Below are positions 19,602-19,733 of a stretch of DNA of 19,733 bases, in pieces. Source of the DNA: an uncultured Sutterella sp. (GTDB lineage Bacteria > Pseudomonadota > Gammaproteobacteria > Burkholderiales > Burkholderiaceae_F); the NCBI GenBank assembly GCA_900538905.1, contig UPZS01000040.1:1-19733 (forward strand), in the 5' to 3' direction. Position 1 is the stretch's first letter; each line of letters opens with the position of its first letter. The notes under the pieces are model-generated. The model saw only the letters and a program-made list of their open reading frames with translations. It was not told the origin of the DNA and did no database searches. Both the position numbers and the translations under genes were made by a program.

Positions 19602-19733
19602 GGCAGTCGTTTTTTTGGTTGTGGGTTGAGAGGCGCAAAAACTATAACGCCGCCGCGTCTGAACTGGTATGAAAATTCTGGACAGATTCGATGTGCGAAT
19701 TTTAAGGTGCTTTTTGAAGCAGTTTTATCTGGA
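19602..19733. promoter_or_regulatory. Upstream region of nadE with possible promoter
   Basis: On the minus strand a TATAGT -10-like element lies at 19641-19646, about 40 bases before the nadE ATG. No convincing -35 is present at normal distance. AAAATTC and GAATTTT form an inverted repeat further upstream (about 19672-19703). The window ends here. Confidence 0.3.

Overview
The window looks like chromosomal core DNA from a betaproteobacterium of the order Burkholderiales. The main evidence is gene order: an ompA-like gene diverges from gyrA, followed by serC-pheA-hisC-tyrA-aroA-cmk-rpsA-ihfB, with fimV-truA and nadE-glnB on either side. Placement near the gut family Sutterellaceae (Sutterella/Parasutterella) is an inference from sequence divergence and was not tested by any search. 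I see no rRNA, tRNA, CRISPR array, insertion sequence or phage gene. All protein genes are on the minus strand except the ompA-like gene.

Layout from left to right: trxB (thioredoxin reductase, with a 3' terminator and its own promoter and leader hairpin); truA and fimV, which overlap and are co-transcribed as fimV-truA; pncA (nicotinamidase); then a long minus-strand block, in transcription order gyrA, serC, pheA, hisC, tyrA, aroA, cmk, rpsA, ihfB. Hairpin terminators lie after gyrA, between cmk and rpsA, and after ihfB. Next is a 557-base divergent intergenic region between gyrA and the plus-strand ompA-like gene. That gene and the converging nadE-glnB pair share a two-way terminator.

The serC-to-ihfB block joins serine/pyridoxine synthesis (serC), the shikimate-to-Phe/Tyr pathway (aroA, pheA, tyrA, with hisC as a probable aromatic/imidazole aminotransferase), CMP recycling (cmk), ribosomal protein S1 (rpsA) and a nucleoid protein (ihfB). 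It is the known 'mixed-function supraoperon' arrangement of beta/gammaproteobacteria. nadE-glnB places NAD synthesis beside the PII nitrogen sensor, and pncA supplies nicotinate for NAD salvage.

I found no wholly new system. The notable signals are residue changes inside otherwise ordinary genes. (1) The glutaminase domain of NadE has Ala at two of its three catalytic triad positions (E to A and C to A), while the synthetase domain is intact. This predicts an ammonia-dependent NAD synthetase that keeps a dead amidase domain next to glnB. (2) GyrA has Gln at both classic quinolone-resistance positions (E. coli Ser83 and Asp87). (3) The class I EPSP synthase AroA has Thr where E. coli has Pro101, a known glyphosate-tolerance position. 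(4) trxB has perfect -35 and -10 hexamers at an unusual 22-base spacing, with an inverted repeat over the -35.
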